From Haliclona indistincta (Eukaryota; Porifera; Demospongiae; Haplosclerida; Chalinidae): 64,000 nucleotides of DNA. Each line of letters opens with the position of its first letter. The stretch's first letter is position 1. A program made the translations under genes and the position numbers. Positions 10,289 through 21,076 of the stretch are shown piece by piece. Where the stretch lies: the NCBI GenBank assembly GCA_964017065.1, contig OZ024788.1, positions 11,966,776 through 12,030,775 of the forward strand, read 5' to 3'. Under the pieces are notes generated by a model. It was not told the origin of the DNA, ran no database searches, and saw only the letters and a list, made by a program, of their open reading frames with translations.

Positions 10289-12681
10289 TCAATGTTTGAC
10301 AAACGGTCCAAAATCTCTTAGTTTTCGTACTCTAGTAGACCTTCGAACTGGAGCTGGAGGAAGTGCAGGTAAGATATTTGGAACAAACTCTTCACCGGAA
10401 TCCGTATCATCACGTGAGTCCTCTTCAGAGTTTCTATTCGTGTCTTCTGAATCGCTTGGATCAGTATCTTCACATGATTCGAAGTCATCGGATGACGATG
10501 ATGATGCTCCCGATGAAGAGGTATCGTGCTCTGACCCTTCCTCCGAGTGGTGATTGAATGGAAATATAACTGTATCTGGTACTTCTTCTGCTGGAGCTGG
10601 AGCAGCTGGAGTAGATCTTTCTTTGAATGGCTTAAGTCTGTCAAAATGTACGACAAGGCGTCGTCGAGGAGGTTCGATGCTTGTGATTCTGTAATGGGAA
10701 TCACTCAAGACCTTGACAATCTTAAATGGACCTCTCCATGGACGGTGAAATTTATGTGCTTGTCCCCGTGGTACAGCAGGATGATGTAACCAAACAAGAT
10801 CATCCATTTTAAAAGGATTGCCACATGCCCTCTGATCATATAAATCTTTTTGCCGGTGTTGTTGTGCCCGAGTATGCTCACGATTATGATGATATGCTTT
10901 TTCTAACCTCTCTCTCAACCTGAGTGCATACTGATTAGTGTTGGGAGAAGTATCAGTCTCTGGCAATCCAAACATGAGATCCACTGGCAAACGTAACTCT
11001 CGTCCAAACATCAGACTGTAGGGCGAGGCTCCAGTTGTTTCATGTTGACTCGATCGATATGCCATCATTAGCATGGGGAGCTTAACATCCCAGTGAGTCT
11101 CATCTTCCACTGCTGCGAGGCTCAGCATTGTCAACAGAGTCCTGTTGAATCGCTCGATCATGCCATCAGATTGGGGATGATAAGATGTAGTCCTAGTTTT
11201 TTTTATCCCCAAGAGCTCACATATTTGCTTGAGTAAACAAGACTCGAAATTACGGCCCTGATCTGTATGGAGATATTGAGGTGAACCAAAACGACACAAA
11301 AATTGGTTAACAAAAATATGAGCAACAGTTTGAGCCTCCATATTTGGCTTGGGGAAAGCCTCTGTCCATTTGGTAAAATAATCACCAATGACCAATATGT
11401 ATTTATTACCAGCCTGTGTCATAGGTAAAGGTCCCAAGATATCCATAGCTACTCGTTGCAGAGGTACCCCTGCTTGTTCTATTTGCATTTGTGCTCGTGG
11501 TTTCTTGGAAGGACTCTTTCTGGAGATACACAATGGACAACAACGGCACCAATCTTCGACATCTCGTCGCTGACCAGTCCAATAAAATTTCTGTCGGACT
11601 TTTTCCAAAGTCTTGGTCACTCCAAGATGACCCCCAGTGGTTGAGTCATGTAGCTCCTCCAAAACAGCAGGAACAAGAGTTGCCTGAAGGACCAATTGAA
11701 GTCTCTTGCATGCTCCTCCATGTGGAACATCCTCCCACTGACGATAAAGTAAGTCGTCTCTGAGGACAAGTTGTTGTCTTTGCGACCAAAGGGTTTGAAG
11801 ACGATGGCTAACATGTCTTGGAAACTGAGAAGGGAGACTATCAGTTTTCAACCAAGTGATCATCTGTGACAGATCGGGATCAGCCTGCTGTTGTTGCAAT
11901 AGATCTACTGTCGGAAACCAATTACTTGGTACAATCATTGCCACCGTAGGCTGATCTTGAAACAAGGAGTCACCTTCGCCGCATTGAGAGCAAGGTCTTC
12001 GGGATAAAGCATCTGCATTTTCATGTTTTTGCCCAGCACGATGGCTGACAGTAAAATCAAATCTTGAGAGTAGCTCTAACCATCGTGCCACTTGACCCTC
12101 AGGCTCTTTAAATGACTGTAACCACTTGATAGCATGATGATCTGTACGAGCAAGAAAAGAGCGACCAAGAAGATAACATTGAAAATGTTGAGCACCCCAG
12201 ACTAATGCCAGCATTTCTCTTCTGGTTGCGCAGTATCGTCGCTCAGATTTTGTAAGCCGCCGACTTGCATATGCCACAGGTCTCTCTATCCCGTTATCGC
12301 ACTGAGATAGTACTGCACCCAATCCTTCGCCGCTAGCGTCACAATCCAAGATAAATTTTTGATTAAAGTCAGGAAAGGCTAGTACAGGTGATGAGGTAAG
12401 TTTGTCCCTTAAATCTTGAAATGCTGTTTCACATTTTTCTGTCCACAACTATTCTTTATTCTTCTCTGTGAGAGTATATAGAGGTGCAGCAATCATGGCA
12501 AAATTTTTAACAAACCTCCTATAGTACGAGGCAAAACCGAGGAACTGTCGAAGTTCTTTCGTATTGCAAGGTGTCGGCCATGTTGTGACAGTCAGGGTCT
12601 TCTCTGGGTCTGTCTCCACTCCACGATCACAGACGACGTGGCCAAGGTATTTGACACTTGTTCGAAGCAACTTGCATTTAC
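10289..12681 (-). pseudogene. Gypsy 1 pol: end of RT, RNase H, integrase
   Basis: Downstream half of the polyprotein. The RT tail (LLRTSVKYLGHVVCDRGVE) runs from the hAT junction to an in-frame TAG at 12449-12451. RNase H follows (FILDCDASGEGLGAVLSQ), then the connector with an H2C2 zinc-binding region (HDSTTGGHLGVTKTL and CRCCPLC), then the integrase catalytic core (MDILGPLP, HTDQGRNFES, IERFNRT supplying the D, D and E), and an acidic Ser/Asp/Glu-rich C-terminus ending at 10289. No chromodomain is recognised. The 719-residue stretch after the stop is uninterrupted, so the stop may be recent. Confidence 0.92.
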
Positions 12682-14781
12682 TAGTGCTGCAACGGATTCG
12701 GATAAATCCGGATAATTCGCTCATTACAGTACCATCCGGATATTTAAACCACCTGTCCGGTTTACACGTGCAGGCTAATGAGCATGCGCAGTTATTACAA
12801 TTGTCACATGTAGCTGCTAATAGTGTTATTGTAAACATGGCGTCAAGCAAACGCAGTAGGGCATGGAAGACCTTTGTTCTTGAAACAGTGGATGGGAGAC
12901 AGAAAGCTGTTTGCAAAAAATGTGGAACAAAACTTGCTTACTCTGGAGGAACAGGAAATTTACTTATCCATATAGACACAAAACATCCTGAGCCATCGGA
13001 GCAACCACAAACTAGTAATCGAAGACAACTTACAATAGCTACTGGTCGGAAATGTTCAGCCCAAAGGTCAGGAGAGATAACAAAGGCTATAGCAGAGTTC
13101 GTAGCCGCTGATCTTCGCCCTATTGCCATCGTAGATGGTACTGGGTTTAAGAAGCTGATGTGTTTGCTAGAACCCGATTATAAAGTCCCTTCGAGGCCAC
13201 ATATCACTTCAACATGTCGCAAAATGTACAATTATTTGAAGGAACAACTACTTGGAGATCTCAAGTCGCAATATGTGTCCCTTACTACTGATTCCTGGAC
13301 AAGCAGAATGACTGATTCGTACACAACACTGACTATCCACTGGATCAACGAAAGTTGGGAATTACAAAGCAAAGTGCTATTTACCAAGGAAATGTCTGAG
13401 AGACACACAGGTGAAAATATAGCTACGTTTCTTAGAGATGCTTGTGTGGAGTGGGAAATTCCCGAGAAATTTATCGTAGCTATTGTTCATGACAATGCCA
13501 GTAACATGACATGTGCTTCTAGAGAGCTAGGTTGGGAAAGCTTACCTTGTGTTGCTCACACTTTGCAGCTTGCTGTAAACAAAGGATTGGGTATTAGTCA
13601 AATAGGCCGTGCTACCGCTGTGTGTAGGAAGCTAGTAGGGCATTTTAAACACAGTGCAATAGCCATGACAGCTCTGAAACAAAAGCAGGAGCAACTCAAT
13701 TTAGAGAAACACCATCTTATTCAGGATGTGTCCACCAGATGGAACAGTACTTACTTTATGTTAGACAGATTGTTGGAGCAGCGGTGGGGCATCTATGCTG
13801 TACTACACGACGAGAAAGTCTCAGAAGCTAAGTATCGGAGTCTTAATCCTACTGAAACACAGTGGGCATTAGTGGGAGACTTAGTAAAGGTGCTAAAGCC
13901 TCTTCAGATTGCTACTACAGCTTTATGCGAAGCTGAGATAGTTTCTGTTTCACTCGTGTACCCAATAATTCATAGCTTGATTACAAAGCACCTTTTTCGA
14001 TTGGAAGATGATTCAGCAGTAGTTGCAGAATTTAAAATGATTGTTACTCAAGAGCTACAGCAACGATTTAAAATTGATGACATCGCTATAGCTGACAAAG
14101 TTCCAATTTTAGCTGCTGCTTTAGATCCAAGGTATCTTCATCTTCCCTTTTTGTCAGTCAGACAACGTTCTATTGCCACTGGAGTCGTAAAAGAGAAATG
14201 CCAACAGATATTGCAGGAGAAGGAAAGTGTAGAAACGGAAGAGTCAGAAGGCTGTAGTAATGAGGTAAATGAAGACTGTGGACCACCATCAAAGAAGAAA
14301 AAACGAGAGACAGCTCTTTCGTTTCTAATGGGAGAAGATGAATCTGAGAACTGTATACATAGTGGAGAAGAAGAGGTCGACAAGTACCTAACTCAAAAAG
14401 CTCTTCCTAACAATGCTAGTATTAACGTACTTGAGTATTGGAGGCGACACTGTGAATGTTATCCCTTATTAGCTTCTCTTGCCAGACGAATACTATCTGT
14501 TCCTGCAACTTCAGTGCCGGCTGAAAGAGTTTTCTCCACTGCTGGACTGACTATAACTCAGAAGAGGTGTAGCCTAACTACTGATAATGCTGACATGCTC
14601 ATTTTTTTGCAGAAAAACATATCTAAATAATTTTCTATTAATAATCTTTTTTCAGACAGTAAACACTTAACTACATAAATAGTATACTTAGCTATATAAA
14701 CAATGGGCAGACATCCGGATATACCACCTGTTAAGTAACCAGATGTCCAGATAGTGCAACATACATCCCTTTTCAGCACTA
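12682..14781 (+). mobile_element. hAT DNA transposon, 2100 bp, apparently complete
   Basis: Ends TAGTGCTGCAAC... and, reading inward from the right, TAGTGCTGAAAA.... An 8-bp duplication GCATTTAC lies at 12674-12681 and 14782-14789. It sits in the Gypsy RT gene, splitting KLKPSKC from KLLRTSVKYL. Subterminal ATCCGGAT-type motifs occur near both ends (12703-12745 and 14712-14752), as expected for transposase binding. The single gene inside is uninterrupted. Confidence 0.95.
12837..14630 (+). CDS. hAT-family transposase, 597 aa, intact
   Basis: Cut-and-paste transposase of the hAT superfamily. Start chosen at the MASSKRSRAWKTF methionine because upstream in-frame sequence lies in the subterminal repeats and the Gypsy gene. 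Seen: N-terminal BED-type zinc finger (CKKCGTKL then HIDTKH, about residues 27-51); SLTTDSWTS block carrying the first catalytic Asp; AIVHDNASNM with the second Asp; CVAHTLQLAVNKGL; DVSTRWNST; a Lys-rich segment PPSKKKKRE that could be a nuclear signal; and a C-terminal hATC dimerisation region (YPLLASLARRILSVPATSVP then AERVFSTAGL). No stops or frameshifts. Together with exact ends and TSD this copy could still be active, but expression cannot be judged here. It most resembles ZBED-type hATs. Confidence 0.95.
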   Translation: MASSKRSRAWKTFVLETVDGRQKAVCKKCGTKLAYSGGTGNLLIHIDTKHPEPSEQPQTSNRRQLTIATGRKCSAQRSGEITKAIAEFVAADLRPIAIVDGTGFKKLMCLLEPDYKVPSRPHITSTCRKMYNYLKEQLLGDLKSQYVSLTTDSWTSRMTDSYTTLTIHWINESWELQSKVLFTKEMSERHTGENIATFLRDACVEWEIPEKFIVAIVHDNASNMTCASRELGWESLPCVAHTLQLAVNKGLGISQIGRATAVCRKLVGHFKHSAIAMTALKQKQEQLNLEKHHLIQDVSTRWNSTYFMLDRLLEQRWGIYAVLHDEKVSEAKYRSLNPTETQWALVGDLVKVLKPLQIATTALCEAEIVSVSLVYPIIHSLITKHLFRLEDDSAVVAEFKMIVTQELQQRFKIDDIAIADKVPILAAALDPRYLHLPFLSVRQRSIATGVVKEKCQQILQEKESVETEESEGCSNEVNEDCGPPSKKKKRETALSFLMGEDESENCIHSGEEEVDKYLTQKALPNNASINVLEYWRRHCECYPLLASLARRILSVPATSVPAERVFSTAGLTITQKRCSLTTDNADMLIFLQKNISK

Positions 14782-17138
14782 GCATTTACTCGGCTTCAAC
14801 TTCAGACCTGCATCTCGAAGTCGTTGAAAAACCTCTGCAAGTGGCGAAAAATGGTCTTCTACTGTTCTGCTGAAGATGATTATATCATCCAAGTAGACCA
14901 GACATGTTTTCCAGTGTAGATCGGACAAGGCAAGCTCCATCAGTCGCTGGAAAGTACTGGGGGCATTTGCTAAACCAAAAGGCATAACTTTGAACTGAAA
15001 GAGCCCTCTGTAAGTAGAGAAAGCAGTTTTCTCCTTGTCTACCTCTTCCATTTCCACCTGCCAGTAACCACTTGTCAGATCAAGTGTAGAAAACCAACGA
15101 GAACCAGATAGAGCGTCGAGAGTATCGTCAATTCTTGGAATTGGATGAGCATCTTTGATGGTGAGATCGTCGACTTTCCTGAAATCGACACAGAACGTGA
15201 GGAACCATCTTTTTTAGTGATGAGAACTATTGGAGATGACCAAGGACCACAGGCTGGCTCAATGACTCCTTGAGACAGCATGTCATCTAGCATCTTGTCC
15301 ACCTCTTCTCGCTTATGATAAGGAAGTCTTCTCAATGGTTGTCTGACTGGAGCAGAGTTGCCTGTGTTAACTTTGTGCTTCAGTAACTTTGTACGCCCAA
15401 GGTCTCCTGGCCCTGTTGATATGACATCAATGTGATCGCTGAGTAACTTGTGTAGTTGGAATCGTTGTGATGTTGACAATCCATCAACGTCTGCCTCCAT
15501 CTGTTGCAAAGCAGCCTCTTTCTCCATACTTGGTAGATGGATAGTTTCTGTAGACTTCTGCGGAGACAAGGCAAGAACTTCGGTCGACTGTAGTACTTGC
15601 AGATTTCCAAGTTTTTCTCCTTTATGAAAAGTGGCTTGTGAAGGATTTGGATTCAAAATGCACACGACACTCTTCATAGATCTGTCTATAGTGGAAAGAG
15701 AATGAGCAGCTAAAACACCATGATTCTCAAGGAACTTGGGTTCTGGAATCAGCACACCTATCTGCTCAGAGGTAACAGGTCCATCTCCAGATGACAAGCA
15801 TACACGGACTTGTTGTTGATGTTGCGCAGGGACTTGTGTCGGTTCAGCCACGAATACACAACAGTTACAAGAGGACTCTGTTTGTTGAAGAAGAGGGACA
15901 GTCTGTTGTCCTGTGGAGAGACACATAGTCTGCAAGTTAACAACACAGCCATGTTCAGTAAGGAAATCTGCTCCTAATAGGCACCCCTGAGTTAGCTCTC
16001 TGGCTACCAGTACTTGGTGATCAATTTTAAATTCTCCCAAAGTAATAGTAACCCTCGTTTGACCCAATAACCTCAGTTCCTCTCCATTAGCAGCAACCAC
16101 TGGACGGTGAAGAGCCTCTATTGGAGGGCTTCCTGCTCCCTTCCAGACCTCTTCACGAAGGATAGTGACAGCTGAACCAGTGTCCACTAACATGCGGGTC
16201 ACCCTTGATCCAACCAGCCCTTCAACTGCAAGTGTGGATTCTACTGCAGAGTTTCCCAGTCCACGATGCTTTGGTTGACGTGTTGGTGGTTGTATTTGCT
16301 GTTGTTGAGGGCAGTTTCGTCTGACATGTCCACGTTGATGACATGACCAACAAACAGGTCCTTGTTGACCTTGTTGAAATTGACCTCGGTATCGACCTTG
16401 ATATTGTGGACGTCGTCCACGAGTTGGTGTAGCCTGCAAGCGAGCAACTGCTTCAGTTAGTTGCTTAACCTGATGACTTAGCTCCTGAAACTGCCCAGTC
16501 GGAGGAGTTAGAACATTGACCTCGTTTTCTTTCACGGTAGCAGTTCGCATACATGTACGCTTCTGTGCTGTTTGTACGGCTTCCGTTGCTTGAGCTAGCT
16601 CCAGAGCCCCTGCAAAGTCTTTCGGTTTGTCTTTCATGAGGACAAGCTGTGTGGTAGAAGAGTGTATCCCTTGAATAAATTGGTTCCTTGCCAACTCTAG
16701 CCGCTGTTTAGGCTCCCAGTCAGGGTAAGCTCTATCCACCAGCATGCGCAACTGTCCGGCGAATTCAGCCAAACTCTCCTCAGGTTTCTGACGCCGCGAC
16801 TGTAGCTTGAACTGCCATTCGGTTTCAGTTCCCGTTGGACTGAACTGTTGCTGTAGCGCTTTTTTGATGTCTTCATAAGCAGTAGCTGCGCTCACCAGCC
16901 CCAACTGACTAACCACTCGAAATGGCTCGTCCTCTAACAGCGACAGTAGCTCGCTCGACTTTTTTTCTGCGGGAAGACCAGCTTCCAAAATATAGAGCTC
17001 GAATCTCTGTGTCCACAGGTGAAAGTCTGAAGTAGTGCTGAACTTGGCCTGTGGTCGGGCACTGAACGGACGCGGAGCAGGAGGGTCTCCATCCGCCATA
17101 GTGAATCCCACTTCTGACACCAGTGTAGCGTGCAACAA
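14782..17138 (-). pseudogene. Gypsy 1 gag, protease and first half of RT, one frameshift
   Basis: Starts just inside the 5' LTR. Gag occupies roughly the first 300 residues and has a CCHC knuckle CWSCHQRGHVRRNC. The protease active site is MLVDTGSAVTILRE. RT begins around PLRRLPYHKREEVDKMLDDM. A single base is missing near 15205: the open frame then runs to an unrelated tail, while RT continues in the next frame through FKVMPFGLANAPSTFQRLME and the catalytic VYLDDIIIFS to the hAT junction at 14789. The frameshift falls inside a strongly conserved RT motif, so it is a mutation and not a programmed gag-pol shift. Confidence 0.93.
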
Positions 17139-17241
17139 AATAGCTCTCTTCTTATTTTACATACATGCACTCTTTATAGTGATACAAGACAGGAAGTGAA
17201 TAGTTAGTCTCTGAGTTAGTGCTACTTTATTGTCCGTCACA
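17124..17241 (-). repeat. 5' LTR of Gypsy element 1
   Basis: 118-bp LTR, partner of 10130-10248. The internal primer-binding site (minus-strand TGGTGTCAGAAGTGGGA, about 17105-17122) lies directly inside it. Confidence 0.92.
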
Positions 17242-17350
17242 GTTGCAATCAGCATTAATGCAATAGAAAGGGCTATGTAGAAAGTTGTGTGGACTAACTA
17301 CAGACACAACTCTGGGAATAAAAAGTGGCTCCTCTAGATTAAAAGCACTG

Positions 17351-18446
17351 TACATGTTTCTCACTTCAAAACGTCTGTCATTTACGCTGCGATATCGATC
17401 TAGGTCATGCAGGTTTTATTTTCTTTTTCCCTTCACTGGCATTTCGGTAATCAAACAATCGAAAAAACGATCAAACATGCTGCAGAATTTTGCAGTCTCA
17501 CTATATTCATGATCACCTAACATTTTGAATGCACTGCTCACAGAACCTGCAAGTGACGTGCAGTCATAATGTAAAATTTCATACCTGAGCAGCAAGATTC
17601 ACTTTCATCTTTGAATAAGATATCAGATTGACATGTTCATAGGTAAGCCGTCTACCTACATACAAGCCACTGTCTGTCTGGGTTGTCCCATACAGAGTTT
17701 GCAAATGATCCCACAGTATGCGGCAACCATGCATTGTTCTATAAAACGCATAATTACATAGGCAAGAACTCATTATGAAATCCCTTACCCACATGCACCT
17801 AGCACCACCACTAACACGAGATGAGTACCAACAGTTACGAGTGGTCTTGAGTCTCTTGACAAAATGAGGAACATCAGTCAGTGCAACATTTGTTTACAGT
17901 CTTGTACACGATTCCATTCTTAGTATGCTCTGGTTGCCCTAGTTTCTTCAAAAAACTTCTGTTTGGCCTAGCGCCTTCACACACAAACACAATCACCTAA
18001 TTTGTAATTGTTGCTTCATGATATAATTGCTTAATAATTAAGCTAGCTACCTTTAGATTGATCACTTGTAATCGACGTACAGCTTGCTGCATTATCAAGA
18101 ACAGTGTCTGTCCAGTGACACCTAAATTATTGGATGCATGATAATAGTAGTTGATAATTTACTAGCATACCTTGTCCGGGAAAACTACAATAAGGAAATT
18201 CTAGCTTGAAAAAAATGCCCCTGACCATTAGAGTCAGCATGTGAGTAGCGATAATTTATTAGCACTTGGTACTGTATCTTGTGCAGACTGACGCTCTAGC
18301 TTTTTAAGATTGGTATTTATATCCCCTAGATTCACAAAACCATGCAGCCTCTCCCTGTTTGTCAAACACCAAATCCTCCTGAATTTTCATCTCATCTATT
18401 ATCAGTGCTACAAACCTAACAAAAAATCAAAGGTTTTGTAATAAAT
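17351..18446. other. No gene seen
   Basis: AT-rich spacer between the TA element and the P-like relic. Only short chance open frames (for example 17579-17794 minus) without recognisable motifs. Confidence 0.4.
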
Positions 18447-19500
18447 TCAATACTTCTGCCACTCATCCAATTCGTCCACTTTCGACTCAGTCTTCAAAAA
18501 CGAATCAACCTCATGATTAAAACCTGGCTCTGCAGACACCCAATGTGTATAATCTTTCAACGTCAGCTGTGATGGCAATTGAATGCCAGACTCTTGTAGA
18601 ACCTCGTAAGCTTTTGGAGAAACACGGGAAAATTCAGAGACCACCGTATAACGGGTGCCAGCGCATTCCTTGCATTGTCTTGCACTTCATAGCAGCTACC
18701 TGAATGTTATGAATTAAACAAGTAACCTGAGCCTACAATTTAAATTTAGCCTACCTGCTGACCCCACAAAATTCTTCGAAAATCAGACGTTGGCAATGAT
18801 TCCATCTCTGGGCTCCTCTCTTTTAATGACTTGCTCTATCACTTCGACAATGTCAGCTTCAAGCTAAGGCATTTTTTCATACGAAATATCTTCTGGTCTC
18901 TTATGTGTATAGTCTGTCTAGCATCTCGCAGAGATTTGAGTCTTTGAGGAGTGTTCAAGCACCTATTGTCAATAGGAAACTATATTATTAGCATATGTGT
19001 ACCAACGATTGATAGATTAAATCTCATAACGCAAGTTGGCCTTTCTCTTAGGTGTACTAGCTTTGCCTTTACTCTTGTCTGATCGGTAGCACATCAATGT
19101 CAGCGTACTATGGTATGCCTTGCATTCTTTACACCTTGCAATCTCACTTGTTAGTAAATGGCAGGCAGAACAGCGTACAGTACAGACATACTCCTGTCCT
19201 TCGAGCGACACACAAAAACCACTATCAAGATTTGTGACGACATCTTTCTGCCTCGACAAAAATTGACCATTTTCTTACTCTTAGCAAATTTTGGCTCAGG
19301 ATTTCTAATGCAGGTCACCAAGCTGGTTACTGTGTGAAGAAGTTGTGCAGTTACGACAAGATCAAGGAGTGGTGGAACGTCCATGAGAGCAGGTATCTTA
19401 TCTGGTTCGACTGGATGACTATTGACGTGCAGTAGCCATGAAAAGTCAGACTTGACTATCACTGAACGGTATACCACCAAGGCTGCTACACTGGTAACAG
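18447..19500 (-). pseudogene. Decayed P-element-like (THAP9-like) transposase exons
   Basis: Several minus-strand pieces, in more than one frame, read in the order expected for the N-terminal half of P-element-like transposases. They are: a long-spaced cysteine region CTVRCSACHLLTSEIARCKE followed by CKAYHSTL (about 19100-19210); KANLRY and downstream basic helical residues; EVIEQVIKREEPRDGI and MESLPTSDFRRILWGQQ near 18790-18850; a QGMRWHP signature near 18660; and SPKAYEVLQESGIQLPSQ with KDYTHWVSAEPGF (18447-18644). Short AG/GT-bounded gaps suggest original introns. Frame breaks, for example after MRWHP and near 19255, mark it as dead. The catalytic RNase H-like part is not seen. Assignment rests on remembered motifs. 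Confidence 0.6.
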
Positions 19501-19553
19501 GCTATGAAGATAAAAGTTGCAGTTCTGTTTTATGTGGTACAGTCACAATGTAA

Positions 19554-19860
19554 AAAGATGGTAATCCCGACAGTTATAACCACAGTATTCCCACCGTGCA
19601 ACACAGTTACCCTGTGGTTGCACTGGCGTCGCTAACAGAGTTATACCGTGGTTATACAGGCGTGATAACTTCAGGATATGTTTCTATGGTTAGCACAGTG
19701 GTTATACATGGCCAGTGCAACTTGCGTGTAACTACAGGATAACCACGGAATAACAACAGCAGCTGAAAACTGTGCCAGGATAGCAATCAATATAACCAGT
19801 GCAACAACAGTGTAACCATCGCGCAACTACAGTGCAACCAACAAGCAGCCCCGTATTGCA
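19554..19860. repeat. Cluster of degenerate GTTATAC / GTGCAAC / GTAACCAC motifs on both strands
   Basis: In about 300 bp, words such as TATAACCAC, GTGCAAC, GTTACCCTGTGGTTGCACTG, ATACCGTGGTTATAC, AGTGGTTATACATGGCCAGT and CAGTGCAACC recur about every 15-25 bp in alternating orientation. It looks like a decayed array of short inverted units. No coding is seen. Confidence 0.55.
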
Positions 19861-19872
19861 CACCTGTATTAA

Positions 19873-21076
19873 GGAGGCACGGTAGTGTGTCCCAATGTAG
19901 GGATGACCGAGAAAACAAAATGGCGGCTAAATACAATGTATTAGCGTTCAAACGCTGATATTTCGCCTGGTGATAAATTTTATATGTCCAAAGACACTTA
20001 GATCTGCTCTCTGGTGTTGCCCCATCTTACAGTAGCAAGGAGATTGCTCGAAATGGTGACGAACCTGGAAACGGTGAAAATCGAGTTTTGTCATCTTCGT
20101 TTTCTTCTTTTTTCTTCTTCTTCTTCAGCGCGCCTAGCACCTTTACGTGAGCAGTGTCGAGACCAAAAACACCCACGAACAGTCGTGAAATTCTTCTGGC
20201 AGGTGCCTTTTGAACTTAGTTTTTAGCGAAACGATGATGTAAATTGACGAGTTCACGATCACGAACAGTTGTCAGCTAAGTGTTAGACGCCATATTGTGA
20301 TTACGCAATACGCACGTGACCAACCACACGAATTCTAGAAGTAGAGTATCGCGGGCGTCTAGAGTCTTCGAAGAACAACTCACTGAGTAAGCTCGTGTAT
20401 AGTATCACCGTTCTGCTGCTTGCCAGATGGTATCACAGCCATACAGAATTTTGTAAACTAGAGTGGGCGGGGCTCGTATGCTGTGCACTCCTGCAGAATG
20501 CATGAGCTAGCTTCAATATTCAGGAATAATATGAGCTACAAGTTAAAAAGGTCAAATAAAGAAATTATCAACAACAGCAAACCAAACTAATGGTGTCAAC
20601 AAAGAAATACATTATCTTGCTGAATTCAAACTGCATCAAAAATTTGAAACTCAAAAAAGGACACAAACAAGAAAATAAAAAAGATTTCTAACGAAATCAA
20701 AAGGATGTAGGGATGAAGAAATCTGCTACTGGTCAACAGTGTAAACCAACTAGGAACTAGCATGGAATGGTAACATGATTGACTTGCTAGCAGACCATAG
20801 ATCCCTACATCAGTGGCTGTACGTATATAAGATCAATATTTTGTCACAGTCGAGTTGAATTCAATTCAATGCATGTCGGTGTCAGTCAACGGAAACTAGC
20901 TGAACTAGCTATAGTCTGCCACAGCAGCCACTGATGTAGGGATCTATGGTCTGTTAGCAAGTCAATCGTGTTACCGTTCCATGCTAGTTCCTTGTTGGTT
21001 TACATTGTTGACCAGTAGCAGATTTCTTCATCCCTACATCTTTTTGATTTCGTTAGAAACTTTTTTATTTTCTTTT
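19873..21076 (+). mobile_element. Family S repeat, copy b
   Basis: Begins GGAGGCACGGTAGTG at 19873 and ends with the long hairpin at about 20690-21076. The arms contain AACGAAATCAAAAGGATGTA and the complement; between them is CATCAGTGGCTGT...CAGCCACTGATG. It contains the conserved 'CGCCTGGTGAT...CTTAGATCTGC' region and the decayed exon seen better in copy e. No target duplication is evident. Confidence 0.8.

Larger units (their letters stand above)
10130..17241 (-). mobile_element. Ty3/Gypsy LTR retrotransposon 1 (complete but broken)
   Basis: Two LTRs of 118-119 bp (10130-10248 and 17124-17241) differ at three positions, and the element is flanked by GTTG on both sides (10126-10129, 17242-17245). 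On the minus strand the primer-binding site TGGTGTCAGAAGTGGGA follows the 5' LTR, and a purine tract GGAGGGGAGCAG precedes the 3' LTR. Gag-pol is otherwise complete but is interrupted by a hAT element (12682-14781), a one-base frameshift in RT and an in-frame stop. High LTR similarity suggests a fairly recent insertion. Confidence 0.95.
9231..17350. mobile_element. Outer TA-flanked element holding the Gypsy and hAT insertions
   Basis: Perfect 30-bp terminal inverted repeats at 9231-9260 and 17321-17350 (starting CAGTGCTTTTAATCTAGAGG), flanked by TA at 9229-9230 and 17351-17352. Subtracting the Gypsy element (10130-17241 plus its GTTG duplication) leaves about 1.0 kb with no recognisable transposase, so it is probably a non-autonomous Tc1/mariner-type element. 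It is the oldest layer of a three-level nest: TA element, then Gypsy, then hAT. Confidence 0.85.

Noticed and set aside
15075..15215. Programmed frameshift in Gypsy 1
   Set aside because: It falls inside a conserved RT motif and is explained by a single missing base, not at the gag-pol boundary.
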